DNA from: Pseudomonadota bacterium
GTDB taxonomy: Bacteria > Desulfobacterota > Desulfobulbia > Desulfobulbales > CALZHT01
Assembly: GCA_018823135.1 (NCBI GenBank)
Contig: JAHJJF010000018.1
Location: 1-42,342 of the forward strand
Length of the DNA: 42,342 nt
Reading direction: 5' to 3'
The position numbers and the translations under genes are program-made. Each line of letters starts with the position of its first letter. Positions within the stretch are counted from its first letter, which is position 1. Below the pieces are notes generated by a model. The model worked only from the letters and a program-made list of their open reading frames with translations. It was not told the DNA's origin and made no database searches. Shown piece after piece: positions 9,269-16,675 of the stretch.

Positions 9269-10195
9269 TTATAATCCGGTTGCAGCCATCTGCTTGCGCA
9301 CCGCCACTTCGGATTCAGCCATTGCCGTCTTTTCCTCATCAGTCAACTTAAACTCAATGATTCTTTCCACCCCATTACTGCCAAGCACAACCGGAACTCC
9401 GAGGAAACATCCGGAAAAGCCGAATTCTCCTTCAAGATAGGCTGCGCAAGGCAAAACACGTTTGCTGTCCTCTAAAATTGCCTGAGCCATTTCCACCGCG
9501 GCAAGACCCGGTGTATAGAAGGCGCTGCCGGTTTTCAGATGATTGACGATCTCAATGCCGCCCTGCTGGGTGCGCTTGACAATTGCGGCAAGCTCATCGC
9601 TGGACAGTAAATCGGTTACCGGCACCCCGGAGACATTTGCCAATCTCACCAGGGGCAGCATATTATCACCGTGGATTCCCATAACCATGGCGCTCACATC
9701 TTGCGGGGCAACCCCCAGTGCTTGAGAAAGAAATGTCCGGTATCTGGCTGAATCCAGCACCCCGGCCATGCCGATTACCCGGTTCCGGGGGAACCCGGAC
9801 ACCTTGAATGCCGTGTACACCATGGCATCGATGGGATTGGTCACTACGATCAATACGCAGTTGGGCGAATGTTTTGCCGCCTGGTCAGCACAGGATTTTA
9901 CAATGGCGACATTCTTGGTAAGGAGATCATCCCTGCTCATTCCGGGTTTTCTGGCAAGTCCCGCGGTGATGATAACAACATCCGAGTCAGCCGAATCTTT
10001 ATAGTCATTGGATCCTGTAACCCTGTTCGAAAAGCCGTCAACCGGCCCGGACTGGGAAAGATCCAGGGCCTTTCCCTGGGGGACTCCTTTAACAACATCC
10101 AGTAAGACAACATCCCCAAGGCCACGGCTTGCAGCCCAGTGCGCTGCGGTGGCACCGACATTTCCGGCACCGATTATGGTGATTTTATTTCTCAT
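9269..10195 (-). CDS. mdh: Malate dehydrogenase (LDH-like MDH type)
   Basis: The 308-residue NAD-dependent 2-hydroxyacid dehydrogenase interconverts malate and oxaloacetate. The dinucleotide-binding GAGNVG is at 9-14 with an aspartate (D33) after strand 2, which favours NAD. The substrate loop carries R82 and R88 ([10 protein letters not shown]), the MDH-type arginine pattern rather than the Q of lactate dehydrogenases. N120 is in VVTNP, R151 and the catalytic H175 is in GIHGDN. The ribosome-binding site (AGAGGAAGGT) is good. It lies between kdsB and yvcK on the same strand, with gaps of 84 and 247 nt. Confidence 0.94.
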   Translation of the reverse strand: MRNKITIIGAGNVGATAAHWAASRGLGDVVLLDVVKGVPQGKALDLSQSGPVDGFSNRVTGSNDYKDSADSDVVIITAGLARKPGMSRDDLLTKNVAIVKSCADQAAKHSPNCVLIVVTNPIDAMVYTAFKVSGFPRNRVIGMAGVLDSARYRTFLSQALGVAPQDVSAMVMGIHGDNMLPLVRLANVSGVPVTDLLSSDELAAIVKRTQQGGIEIVNHLKTGSAFYTPGLAAVEMAQAILEDSKRVLPCAAYLEGEFGFSGCFLGVPVVLGSNGVERIIEFKLTDEEKTAMAESEVAVRKQMAATGL

Positions 10196-10279
10196 ACCTT
10201 CCTCTTGTAATGTATTTTATTAACAAATAGGTTCTGACTGAATAATTCAGGACGTTTCTCCTGCCAATCGGCTCCCGGC

Positions 10280-11056
10280 TTATCGATTATTCTGTAATCG
10301 GACCATCTCCACAACCCGCTCAAGGTCTTTGGGAGTATCCACTTCGATGGAATCATGATCGGTCAACACCACCTTGATTGAATAGCCGTATTCCAGGGCA
10401 CGAAGCTGTTCGAGCTTTTCAAATTTCTCCCATTCCCCTTCCGGGAGGCTGACAAAGGTCAGAAGAAATCCCTTACGATAGGCATAAAACCCCAGGTGCT
10501 TATAATACGTCGGCGAAACAGGCTCCTCCGGATTCCGCTGAAAAGGGATCGATGAGCGGGAAAAATACAGGGCCTTGCCGTTGCGGTCGAAAACCGTTTT
10601 GACATGATTGGGATCATTGATCTCTTCTTTCCTGATTATCTTATAGATAAGGGTGGCCATGGGCAGAGCGGGGTCATCAAGCAGCGGTCTTGCCACCTGC
10701 TCGACAACTGCCACTTCAAACAGCGGCTGGTCTCCCTGGATATTGACCACAACGTCCTGTTCGGGAATCTCCATCAATGTTGCTGCCTCAGCCAGACGGT
10801 CAGTGCCGGAGACATGGTCAGGACTGGTCATAACCACTTCACCACCGAAACTCCTGACGCAATCGGCAATCCGCTGGTCATCGGTGGCAACTGCGACTCT
10901 TTGCAGAAGAGGCACAGCTAAAGCGCGTTCATAAACATGCTGGATCATCGGCTTGCCGAGAATATCGGCCAGGGGTTTTCCTTCAAAACGATTGGAATGA
11001 TATCGAGCCGGAATGATCGCCACCACCTTTGGCTCGCTCTTATGTTTCAGGTCCAT
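10280..11056 (-). CDS. kdsB: CMP-Kdo synthetase family (3-deoxy-manno-octulosonate cytidylyltransferase)
   Basis: The 258-residue nucleotidyltransferase activates Kdo, or 8-amino-Kdo, with CTP for lipid A core assembly. The nucleotide-binding loop IIPARYHSNRFEGKPL is followed by VATDDQRI, MTSPDHVSGTDRLAEA, VVNIQGDQPL, YFSRSSIPF, YYKHLGFYAYRK and IEVDTPKDLE, in KdsB order. Several of these segments (QGDQP instead of QGDEP, MTSP, DPNHVK, SIEVDTP) resemble the Shewanella 8-amino-Kdo cytidylyltransferase as I remember it. Substrate preference therefore needs an alignment. The gene lies upstream of mdh. No strong ribosome-binding site is visible. Confidence 0.9.
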   Translation of the reverse strand: MDLKHKSEPKVVAIIPARYHSNRFEGKPLADILGKPMIQHVYERALAVPLLQRVAVATDDQRIADCVRSFGGEVVMTSPDHVSGTDRLAEAATLMEIPEQDVVVNIQGDQPLFEVAVVEQVARPLLDDPALPMATLIYKIIRKEEINDPNHVKTVFDRNGKALYFSRSSIPFQRNPEEPVSPTYYKHLGFYAYRKGFLLTFVSLPEGEWEKFEKLEQLRALEYGYSIKVVLTDHDSIEVDTPKDLERVVEMVRLQNNR

Positions 11057-11264
11057 GAGTTCTTTTTAATTTCAGATAATTGTTTATTGATTACAGAAAA
11101 GGCCTTTCCACTTTTCCGGATGGTTGCAAAGTAAAACACTATATCCTTTTTCATCGAAAAAGAAAATCCCACTATAACCCATGTTCTGTCCTTTTTTATG
11201 TATAATCGAATGAAGGCAAGAAAATCAGATTGAGAAGGTGCGATTTGGCGCTGTAATCCATCAC

Positions 11265-12290
11265 ATCAGAGGTCAGGGGCTGGCTTGCATTCTTGGATCA
11301 TTTGCTAAGTTCCAGCAAGCTGACCTCAAGTTGTTTTCTCAAATCTTTTGATTTTTTCCTTTGTTCTTCCGTGTTCCGCACCGACCTGCTTATTGTAGTC
11401 AGATCCCGGTTAAATCGGTTTGCCACTTCGGATAAGGTGGTTATTTCAAACTGCATCACGAGCCATCCTATTATTCCACGGATGGCAGACATTTTTCGCT
11501 CTCTGGAGGGGCTTGACAATTCTTTTTCCATTAGCCCGTTTTGTTTACAGACGTATTTAACTACAACATCGATGCTTGGCTTTTTGATAATGTTTTTTTG
11601 CTGGAGAACCCTTTCCACAAAACCGTCATCGCCCAAAACACGACTGTCATGCTCGCCGATATAAAGGTCCTCTCTATGCCCTTCTTCTACGCCTCTTTCG
11701 ACAAACTCAGCAAACTTTCTCCGGGCGGCTGGTTTTGTTTTTGCAAATTGACCCAATATCCAATCGGTTGTTAATAAAGACAATTCCTGCGCACCAAGAT
11801 ATACCTGGTGGCTGCTCCATTTATAATCATCTGCCTTTATTGTCATGCCTGCCCGAACCGGGTTATTATGGATATACCTGACCAGCTCAAGCATATAGCT
11901 GTCCGCATCAATTAAAATCGCTTTATACCGCCCCTGAAACAGATGCCCGACTCTATTTTTTTTCTTGTTGATATACTTGGTGTATCGAAAGGAAAGATTC
12001 TGAACAATCTTTGACAAGGGAATTGCGCCTACCTGGATTATCAGATGGATATGGTTTGACATGAAGCAATAGGCATGAAGCCGGTATTGAAAACGTTCTG
12101 TCCCCTCTTGAATAAGCTGGAACAGGCGGGCTCGGTCTTTATTTGAAAAAAATATCTTCTCGCCGTCATTGCCACGGAGAATTACATGAGAAAAACCACC
12201 TGCCACATGAAGTCTTGGTTTGCGTGCCATAAAATAAACTTATCAAAAATAATGCAACAACGCAAGCCTGACCCCTTTCTTACTTCCTAC
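11265..12290 (-). mobile_element. RAYT (Y1 transposase) unit with imperfect inverted ends
   Basis: The transposase gene is bracketed by similar, oppositely oriented sequences. The left end, about 11271-11305, contains GGTCAGG then GGCTTGCATTCTTGG. The right end, about 12250-12285 read on the minus strand, contains GGGGTCAGGCTTGCGTTGTTGC. Their position just outside a single-gene Y1 transposase fits the ends recognised by such enzymes. The exact boundaries and any target-site signature are not resolved. Confidence 0.55.
11298..12230 (-). CDS. REP-associated tyrosine transposase with DnaA-C-like helix-turn-helix tail
   Basis: The 310-residue protein starts like RAYT/IS200-type Y1 transposases (KPRLHVAGGFSHVILRGN). 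It has the metal-binding HUH-type motif HIH at residues 60-62 (FMSNHIHLIIQ) and the typical RYIHNNPVRAG segment near 118-128. The catalytic tyrosine is probably one of those near 112-119. These enzymes cut and join single-stranded DNA at hairpin-forming ends. The last 90 residues (STVSRSVRNTEE-like segment LTTISRSVRNTEEQ) resemble the DnaA C-terminal DNA-binding helix-turn-helix. The gene appears intact. It lies directly beside the duplicated cassette at 12.3-13.5 kb. Confidence 0.85.
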   Translation of the reverse strand: MARKPRLHVAGGFSHVILRGNDGEKIFFSNKDRARLFQLIQEGTERFQYRLHAYCFMSNHIHLIIQVGAIPLSKIVQNLSFRYTKYINKKKNRVGHLFQGRYKAILIDADSYMLELVRYIHNNPVRAGMTIKADDYKWSSHQVYLGAQELSLLTTDWILGQFAKTKPAARRKFAEFVERGVEEGHREDLYIGEHDSRVLGDDGFVERVLQQKNIIKKPSIDVVVKYVCKQNGLMEKELSSPSRERKMSAIRGIIGWLVMQFEITTLSEVANRFNRDLTTISRSVRNTEEQRKKSKDLRKQLEVSLLELSK

Positions 12291-12327
12291 AATTGTCAGA
12301 AATGCTAATTTTCTCATGATAATGATC

Positions 12328-12882
12328 CTACATTGGTTCACTAAATGGTTTAAGTTCAATATTCTTTCTCTCTTCATTCCTTAATCTAAAAAGATTTCTC
12401 CATTTTTCATAAGGGACTTTTGAAGTGAAAGAAGCCTTGCTTTGATTATCAATCCTCTCTTCCCTGGTCGTAAGCTTTGGAAGTTTGATGGTGACAGGTT
12501 TCTTTTCCGGGAGATATGCTCCTTGCGATTCAACGATGGATGTTTCAATATGACCGGGAAAAGCTCCGTACCCTGGCTTAAATACAATTGGTTCGCAATC
12601 AGGATCCCAGCCGCATAAGGGGCGGAACGTAAATATCCTGTGCGAGGGAATATGAAACTCACCATTGGCATCGGTCAAGGTCTCAATCGCATCAGCAAAG
12701 CTCGTTGTCGGCCCGAAACAATCGTTAAAAAATCTTAGAAACACCACCGCTCCTTCGATGGGCTCTTCAGTTTCCTTATCCACAACCTTTCCCATGTAAG
12801 GCCCGTAACTGTTGGTTACCGCGCAGCCGCTTGTAATAATAAGAAACGCGAGCACTGCCAGTAAGCGTAATAGTATTTTCAT
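12328..12882 (-). CDS. Lipoprotein with carboxypeptidase-regulatory-like domain (copy B, paired with orphan C-terminal module)
   Basis: The protein has about 184 residues. Starting at the ATG at 12882 gives a clean lipoprotein signal (MKILLRLLAVLAFLIITSGC, lipobox cysteine 20) and a GAGGA ribosome-binding site. An upstream ATG at 12909 overlaps the previous ORF by 4 nt. The mature part begins with an Ig-like/CarboxypepD_reg type segment (GKVVDKETEEPIEGAVVFLRF, TDANGEFHIP). It continues with FKPGYGAFPGH and IKLPKLTTREERIDN. It is clearly paralogous to the lipoprotein at 16097-16666 and occupies the same position relative to the exoprotein C-terminal module. The function is unknown. Confidence 0.72.
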   Translation of the reverse strand: MKILLRLLAVLAFLIITSGCAVTNSYGPYMGKVVDKETEEPIEGAVVFLRFFNDCFGPTTSFADAIETLTDANGEFHIPSHRIFTFRPLCGWDPDCEPIVFKPGYGAFPGHIETSIVESQGAYLPEKKPVTIKLPKLTTREERIDNQSKASFTSKVPYEKWRNLFRLRNEERKNIELKPFSEPM

Positions 12883-12905
12883 GTTTTCCTCAAAATCCTT
12901 GATTT

Positions 12906-13409
12906 TCAATACTGTTCAATCTTCCAGATACCGTCATCCCCTTTGATAAAATAAATATAATATGACAAGATAACAGGCGCCCCCTCAATGTCATGTGTCC
13001 GGCGAATCCTATATTTTGCAATGTTGTCATCAACATAAATAATCTCAATGTCCTGCATATCTGCTATGAGTTGAGGCAGTTGCCCGCCTATAGCATTAAA
13101 TATCGATCTGTATGTATCTTTTGTCCTTTCAGAGAAATACCCCAACCCTCCTTCAACATCCTGCACAGCCAAAGCACTCTTCATCCCATCCCATTTGGCT
13201 TTGAGCAGAGTATCAAGAGCAACCTTATCCACCACCAGGATTGCTGCCGCATCAGAATATACATTACTTGAAGCATCGGTCACCTCGGCAGTGATATCAT
13301 ATATGCCCGGCACGGAAACCTGTACGGTGAAATTCTCGGCATCATCAAAAGTCAACGAGTCCATTCCGGCAGGTCCCATGGAATAAACATTGGTGTCAGC
13401 AGACGCCAT
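12906..13409 (-). CDS. Orphan, 5'-truncated copy of the exoprotein C-terminal module (NTF2-like domain)
   Basis: The 167-residue reading frame has no signal peptide. It is a copy of the last part of the 1600-residue exoprotein encoded at 16676-21478. Homology begins upstream of this ATG, at 13464, where an in-frame TGA interrupts the frame, so the ATG at 13409 is an internal methionine. Up to GGLGYF the two proteins are nearly identical. The last about 75 residues are only roughly half identical but keep the same pattern ending in GIWKIEQY, which looks like an NTF2/SnoaL-like fold. A terminator sits just upstream and no promoter is evident, so it may be silent. It is either a decaying duplicate or a donor cassette. 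Confidence 0.6.
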   Translation of the reverse strand: MASADTNVYSMGPAGMDSLTFDDAENFTVQVSVPGIYDITAEVTDASSNVYSDAAAILVVDKVALDTLLKAKWDGMKSALAVQDVEGGLGYFSERTKDTYRSIFNAIGGQLPQLIADMQDIEIIYVDDNIAKYRIRRTHDIEGAPVILSYYIYFIKGDDGIWKIEQY

Positions 13410-13464
13410 ATCAAACGGCGCGTCAATCCGGAAACTCGCCGTTAGCGGAGAAAGCCCGGATTCT
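13135..13464 (-). repeat. Conserved block, orphan copy (about 98% identical to 16905-17234)
   Basis: By eye, about 6 mismatches and no gaps separate 13137-13464 from 16907-17234, at a constant offset of 3770. Identity stops sharply at both ends. On the right it ends at 13464, next to the terminator. On the left it stops at about 13135, inside the coding sequence, where the two copies drop to roughly 60% identity. Confidence 0.9.
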
Positions 13465-13467
13465 CAA

Positions 13468-13507
13468 ACAAAAAAAGGCGCTTCGAGGAGCACCCCGAAA
13501 TCGCCTT
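13468..13507 (-). terminator. Rho-independent terminator after the phospholipase-like gene
   Basis: Read on the minus strand, AAGGCG pairs with CGCCTT (arms 13502-13507 and 13475-13480), extended by four more pairs after a small internal loop. A run of T follows. It lies 46 nt after the stop at 13553 and directly before the orphan cassette, so it should separate the cassette from upstream transcription. Confidence 0.75.
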
Positions 13508-13552
13508 CATTTCACACTATTGCTGGCATGACTTTCCTCTGTTTTTCTCACC

Positions 13553-16069
13553 TCACTGCACAAAAGGCTCCCAGGCAGGAGCGGCTGTCCTGAAACCGCT
13601 GGTTGTAATCTGCACCGGCACTCCTCCATAGATATCAATGGTGTAAATATCACTGCCCTGTACATACGCTATACTTAAACCGTCAGGGGAAAATTCTGGT
13701 TGCCAGCAGCTTGAAACACAATCAAACAGTTTGCTCATGTTCCCACCGTCTTTATCCATAATCCAAATATCCATCACCCCGCCCCCGTCTCGGTCGGAAG
13801 CAAAAGCCAACCACTCTCCATCGTGGCTCCAGACAGGTTGGGTGTTCATGAAATCATCATTTGTCAAAGGAACATCTCCTTCAGTCTGATCCGGGTAAAA
13901 CATATGGAGATAAATATCCCTGTCCGGGACCATTAACCCACTTACCTCATCCCTCTTTTCATTGAGATAATACGCTATTCTATCACCCTGCGGCGACCAT
14001 GCAGGAGCACTGCCTTCAACAGTGTGATCCTGCCAGTACTCAAAACTGTTTATATATTCCCAGGCGCCGGTGGCAACGTCAGAAACAATCAGGCCATAAT
14101 AAAACATATAATCAGAACCCATTGCCACGAGCTTACTTCCATCAGGATTAAATGATGGATTAAGAGCATGCTGGTCAGGATCCTGCCAATCGGGAGTAAA
14201 ACTCAGCGACTGAAGGATATTATCAGGATAGGAAGCGGTTGATGCCGAATCAATTACTATTATATCTGTCTTGTGATTTGAACCATAGCATACCGGGTCA
14301 GAGGGGTCAGGATATGTGCAGGTCTCCTTTGTAAAAGCAAGCACACTGCCATCCCTTGTCCATACAGGACTAAAATAATAAACACTTGTTTCCGGTGAAT
14401 CCAAAGGATCCGGGAATGTTATCTGTGTGATGGAGGTAGGTGGAGCGCCTGGTAATACAGTAAAGATATCACTCGGTTCGCCGTCTCCCCCGGGCTGGTG
14501 ATAATAGGCTATTCTCGAATCCTCGCCAAACGTCTGCAGTTTAGCAGCAACGCCGCCTTGTTCGTTGCCAAGTCGCCCCTTAAAAACAACCATGAATTTT
14601 ATATCTGAGGCATCTGCCGGGATGGGCGTGGTTAAAGGACCGACAGAGATTGGAACATAATCAGAGTTGATCGGATCGATTTCGCTGGAAATACTATATA
14701 CGTTGGCAACATGATGATAGACCGGAACGCTTTGCCCATTTGGGACATATTGATAGACAACATCAATTGAGCCCTCTCCAAACGGCTCGGTGGTCTGACC
14801 GTCTAAAGTTGTAAGGTTCTTCACTTTGAATTCGAATCCGGTGACAGTAATGCCCGGCCCAAGATACGCCCTGGCATTTTTGATATCCATATCACCCCGG
14901 AAGAAATAGTCAAGAATCGCGGTGGAGTAGCCAACTGCACGAGGAATCAACACAGAAGCATAATCTTTATGGATTTCTTCATCAAGAACCGGGGCGCCTA
15001 AGTCATAATATCCAACCCGGACACACTCTTTTGAAATATAACTGACAGAAGATAATCGTATATCAGATGTACCTCCTGCATTTCCATGTATGTATATCTT
15101 ATTGTCGGATATGCCGTCTTCAGCATCGACTCTAATCGGATGTTTCCAGTCGATTACAAAATAATCGGTATCTTCATATGCAGGGTGAGGATAACTATTA
15201 ATAAGCGCATCTTGGTTAAATACCGTGTCTTTGCTAAAAAAATTTGCATTGGTGTATTCAGCAAGTCCGATATCTTTTAAATTTGGAATAACATCTTTAG
15301 TCACACTAGGATCAGGGGTTGGATTATTATATTTATTCTGATCCCATAAGGCTGAAATCGGTACTGATGCCAAAACATAATCCGGCCCACCCTGAACAAA
15401 ATTTCCGAAAACAGCCATATCAACCTGAATCCCGGTGAAATTAATCATATCGCCATTCGATGCGGCATATTTCACCCAATTCTCATACGGATCGCCATTA
15501 AAAGCAGGTAGATGAGGATCATTCCTGACATGAGCAGGGACTGCCGTGTCCGACAATAGATGCATTACCTGACCTAACGATTTAAAAGTGAGGGCAAATA
15601 ATGATTCTGATCCGGAAGTCAGGGCTTCGTAATAATAATTTCTGGCCCAATACCACGATGCATGGTTGGGGAATTGTGTTTCATTTGTCGCCTTAACTTG
15701 AGCCTGCAATAACGACGATCTTCTCCAACCATCAATATCTACTGGCAATTCACCAAGTAGACCCGCATTGTCCCATGGTTGCAAGGGATCATGAAAGTGG
15801 CGAAGAACTTGTATATAAGGTACATCCTCAGCTGTACCTCCACTTGCTATCCACCTTTCAACAGTAAGAATTTCATTGGCAGAAAATAACTCTTCATTTA
15901 AGCCTTTTTCGAATCCAATCTGTCGTAAAACATCTTTTGTTACTAACAAAGATTGCTTAGCAGCACTTATATTGATCTGTGGATGAACCTTTTCTTCATC
16001 ATATGCTAATCCTGCTGAATAAACACCACAGACAAAGAAAGTTAAAATGAATATTTGCCAAATTTTCAT
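13553..16069 (-). CDS. Secreted zinc-dependent phospholipase C-like protein fused to a TolB-type beta-propeller
   Basis: The protein has about 838 residues, starting from the ATG at 16069. A GTG at 16078 is an alternative. A signal peptide (IWQIFILTFFVCGVYSAGLA) is followed by an all-helical N-terminal region. That region has histidine/aspartate motifs (LRHFHDPLQPW, and GQVMHLLSDTAVPAHVRND) typical of the zinc-dependent phospholipase C / S1-P1 nuclease fold. A middle beta-rich region leads to a C-terminal WD40-like propeller with repeated blades (SPVWTRDGSVLAF, APAWSPQGDRIAYY, QPVWSHDGEWLAFASDRDGG, QPEFSPDGLSIAYV), as in TolB. Location is extracytoplasmic. It is 19 nt or so downstream of a lipoprotein gene and probably co-transcribed. 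The substrate is unknown. Confidence 0.72.
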   Translation of the reverse strand: MKIWQIFILTFFVCGVYSAGLAYDEEKVHPQINISAAKQSLLVTKDVLRQIGFEKGLNEELFSANEILTVERWIASGGTAEDVPYIQVLRHFHDPLQPWDNAGLLGELPVDIDGWRRSSLLQAQVKATNETQFPNHASWYWARNYYYEALTSGSESLFALTFKSLGQVMHLLSDTAVPAHVRNDPHLPAFNGDPYENWVKYAASNGDMINFTGIQVDMAVFGNFVQGGPDYVLASVPISALWDQNKYNNPTPDPSVTKDVIPNLKDIGLAEYTNANFFSKDTVFNQDALINSYPHPAYEDTDYFVIDWKHPIRVDAEDGISDNKIYIHGNAGGTSDIRLSSVSYISKECVRVGYYDLGAPVLDEEIHKDYASVLIPRAVGYSTAILDYFFRGDMDIKNARAYLGPGITVTGFEFKVKNLTTLDGQTTEPFGEGSIDVVYQYVPNGQSVPVYHHVANVYSISSEIDPINSDYVPISVGPLTTPIPADASDIKFMVVFKGRLGNEQGGVAAKLQTFGEDSRIAYYHQPGGDGEPSDIFTVLPGAPPTSITQITFPDPLDSPETSVYYFSPVWTRDGSVLAFTKETCTYPDPSDPVCYGSNHKTDIIVIDSASTASYPDNILQSLSFTPDWQDPDQHALNPSFNPDGSKLVAMGSDYMFYYGLIVSDVATGAWEYINSFEYWQDHTVEGSAPAWSPQGDRIAYYLNEKRDEVSGLMVPDRDIYLHMFYPDQTEGDVPLTNDDFMNTQPVWSHDGEWLAFASDRDGGGVMDIWIMDKDGGNMSKLFDCVSSCWQPEFSPDGLSIAYVQGSDIYTIDIYGGVPVQITTSGFRTAAPAWEPFVQ

Positions 16070-16096
16070 AATTCTCACTTATAAATTGTTTAAGTA

Positions 16097-16666
16097 TTAG
16101 GGATCAATACCTGTTTCTTTTCTTTCAATCCTTTCAAGATTACGTAAAATTTTGAATGCATCTGATGGAGCTGATCCAGGATAAAGGTTGCTCAAGTTGT
16201 CAATTCTTTCCTCCCTGGTTTTAAGTTTGGGGAGCCAGATCACAACAAATTCATCTTCGGGTAATGGAAGAGAAGGTTTTGGTTTTACTTTCGGATGACG
16301 AGGATATGCTCCGTAGCCTGGCTTGAAAATAATGACATCACCTTGAGGTTCCCATTCATGAAACAGCCGAAGTCGTTGTATTTTATGTTTGGGGATTTCA
16401 AACATGCCGTTTTCATCAGTCAATACCTCCAGTGCATCCTCAAATTTTGATAAGTCTCCCCCCGGACTCAAAAGAAAATTTGTATAAAAACGCATGAACA
16501 CCACAGCTCCTTCAATCGGTTCATGCGTTTCTAAATCAACCACGCGACCTTTATAAGGACCGAACTCTCGCGACCATGTACAGCCAGAAAGAAGCACAAC
16601 CGCAAAAACCATAACTATTGATTTCAATAACGGATTCATTGATTTCATTAACAATCTCTTCGACAT
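16097..16666 (-). CDS. Lipoprotein with carboxypeptidase-regulatory-like domain (copy A)
   Basis: The 189-residue protein has a lipoprotein signal (MVFAVVLLSGC) with the lipobox cysteine near residue 29. The mature sequence starts with a domain like copy B (GRVVDLETHEPIEGAVVFMRF, LTDENGMFEIP). FKPGYGAYPRHP and WLPKLKTREERIDNLS follow. A ribosome-binding site (AGAGGTTGC) precedes the ATG. The gene follows the exoprotein stop by 9 nt, so the pair is an operon. The same order, C-terminal module then lipoprotein, recurs at 12.3-13.4 kb. Function is unknown. The domain type suggests a structural or binding role at the membrane surface. Confidence 0.78.
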   Translation of the reverse strand: MSKRLLMKSMNPLLKSIVMVFAVVLLSGCTWSREFGPYKGRVVDLETHEPIEGAVVFMRFYTNFLLSPGGDLSKFEDALEVLTDENGMFEIPKHKIQRLRLFHEWEPQGDVIIFKPGYGAYPRHPKVKPKPSLPLPEDEFVVIWLPKLKTREERIDNLSNLYPGSAPSDAFKILRNLERIERKETGIDP

Positions 16667-16675
16667 TGCAACCTC

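Noticed and set aside
12906-13409. Calling the cassette pair a toxin and immunity protein
   Set aside because: The module looks NTF2-like with no nuclease or pore motif, and the partner is a lipoprotein with a structural-type domain; only the layout resembles toxin cassettes.
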